Part shown: positions 63,822 to 64,000 of the stretch, piece after piece
Layout: each line of letters begins with the position of its first letter
How positions within the stretch are numbered: position 1 is the stretch's first letter
Source of the DNA: Elusimicrobiota bacterium
GTDB taxonomy: Bacteria; Elusimicrobiota; Elusimicrobia; FEN-1173
Direction of reading: 5' to 3'
Length of the DNA: 64,000 nucleotides
Assembly (NCBI GenBank): GCA_016714745.1
Contig: JADKCG010000020.1
Location: forward strand, 27,381 to 91,380
Notes under the pieces: generated by a model
What the model saw: the letters and a program-made list of their open reading frames with translations, nothing else
Told to the model about the DNA's origin: nothing
Database searches by the model: none
Made by a program: the position numbers and the translations under genes

Positions 63822-64000
63822 ATGCTCTTGACCATTCCGACGGACAAAGAGTTTTTCTCCATCGGCGAGGTGAGCCGGCTGACGGGAATTAAACCGCACG
63901 TTCTGCGTTATTGGGAGTCGGCCATCGGCGTGGTTCGGCCCGCCCGACGAGGGTCCGGCCACCGGCGGTTTTCTCGCAAAGATGTGCAAGGTCTCGCCAA
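63822..64000 (+). CDS. MerR-family regulator, N-terminal fragment
   Basis: Sixty codons before the window ends. FSIGEVSRLTGIKPHVLRYW is the MerR helix-turn-helix, and RRGSGHRRFSRKDVQ is the wing. The effector domain is outside the window. Similar short MerR proteins often follow HU/IHF genes in this type of cluster. Confidence 0.88.
   Translation, partial: MLLTIPTDKEFFSIGEVSRLTGIKPHVLRYWESAIGVVRPARRGSGHRRFSRKDVQGLA

Overview
The window is a stretch of a free-living Gram-negative bacterial chromosome with coding on both strands and no rRNA, tRNA or CRISPR array that I can see. Gram-negative envelope genes (PorV/PorQ-like outer-membrane protein with TPRs, SulP and AspT-type transporters, pilin-like secretion substrates), very long mosaic proteins and an N-terminal domain with a HIQDxHxNxEAQ-type motif suggest a member of the Elusimicrobiota/Omnitrophota neighbourhood. 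That placement is inference; no ribosomal marker is present.

Layout. 1-3.6 kb: secreted protein, LuxR-type response regulator, GT4 glycosyltransferase, orphan ThiF-like E1 enzyme. 4.0-7.2 kb: iron operon Fur-FeoB-DtxR/FeoA behind a consensus promoter with a palindromic operator on the fur start codon. 7.2-10.8 kb: DnaQ-like exonuclease, TerC, an AbrB/PIN toxin-antitoxin pair, and a nucleotidyltransferase pair between inverted repeats. 10.8-17.3 kb (minus): PIG-L deacetylase, OmpR regulator/histidine kinase, PorV-TPR protein, FG-GAP protein. 17.5-20.5 kb: two methyltransferases and a GT2 glycosyltransferase. 20.7-25.8 kb: RAYT transposase relic and a three-gene pseudopilin operon whose first product is 891 aa. 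26.0-32.9 kb: ADP-forming acyl-CoA synthetase/GNAT, alcohol dehydrogenase, cysteine desulfurase-like enzyme, SulP transporter. 33.1-36.5 kb: a long conserved gene of unknown function. 36.5-37.5 kb: a gene-free block of nested repeats including a 48-bp minisatellite. 37.5-47.6 kb: a giant mosaic locus (Tiki/ChaN-like domain, membrane hairpin, GT4, PEP-synthase ATP-grasp and phosphohistidine modules, radical SAM, membrane region, Nudix). 47.8-50.8 kb (minus): CopD, AspT-like antiporter, DUF420 and a small protein. 51.2-54.4 kb: radical SAM proteins and a monohaem cytochrome c. 54.7-57.5 kb: Usp stress operon. 57.9-64 kb: HflX, PgsA, Der, PlsY, GpsA, HU, AlkD-like protein, MerR regulator.

Two features cut across the window. 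First, at least six families of short dispersed palindromic or terminal-repeat elements are present; one is inserted in frame inside a methyltransferase, and others supply or touch stop codons. Second, many conserved genes (der, plsY, gpsA, HU, the acyl-CoA synthetase, the PorV and FG-GAP genes) are broken by one-base shifts, often next to homopolymers and densest at 42.6-43.0 and 59.9-63.7 kb. Because essential genes are hit, uncorrected sequencing indels are the simplest explanation, so frame-broken genes are annotated as single loci.

Operon logic is mostly clear: start/stop overlaps (ATGA, GTGA, TAATG) tie fur-feoB, dnaQ-terC, regulator-kinase-PorV-FG-GAP, methyltransferases-GT2, ADH-desulfurase, der-plsY and the Usp group.
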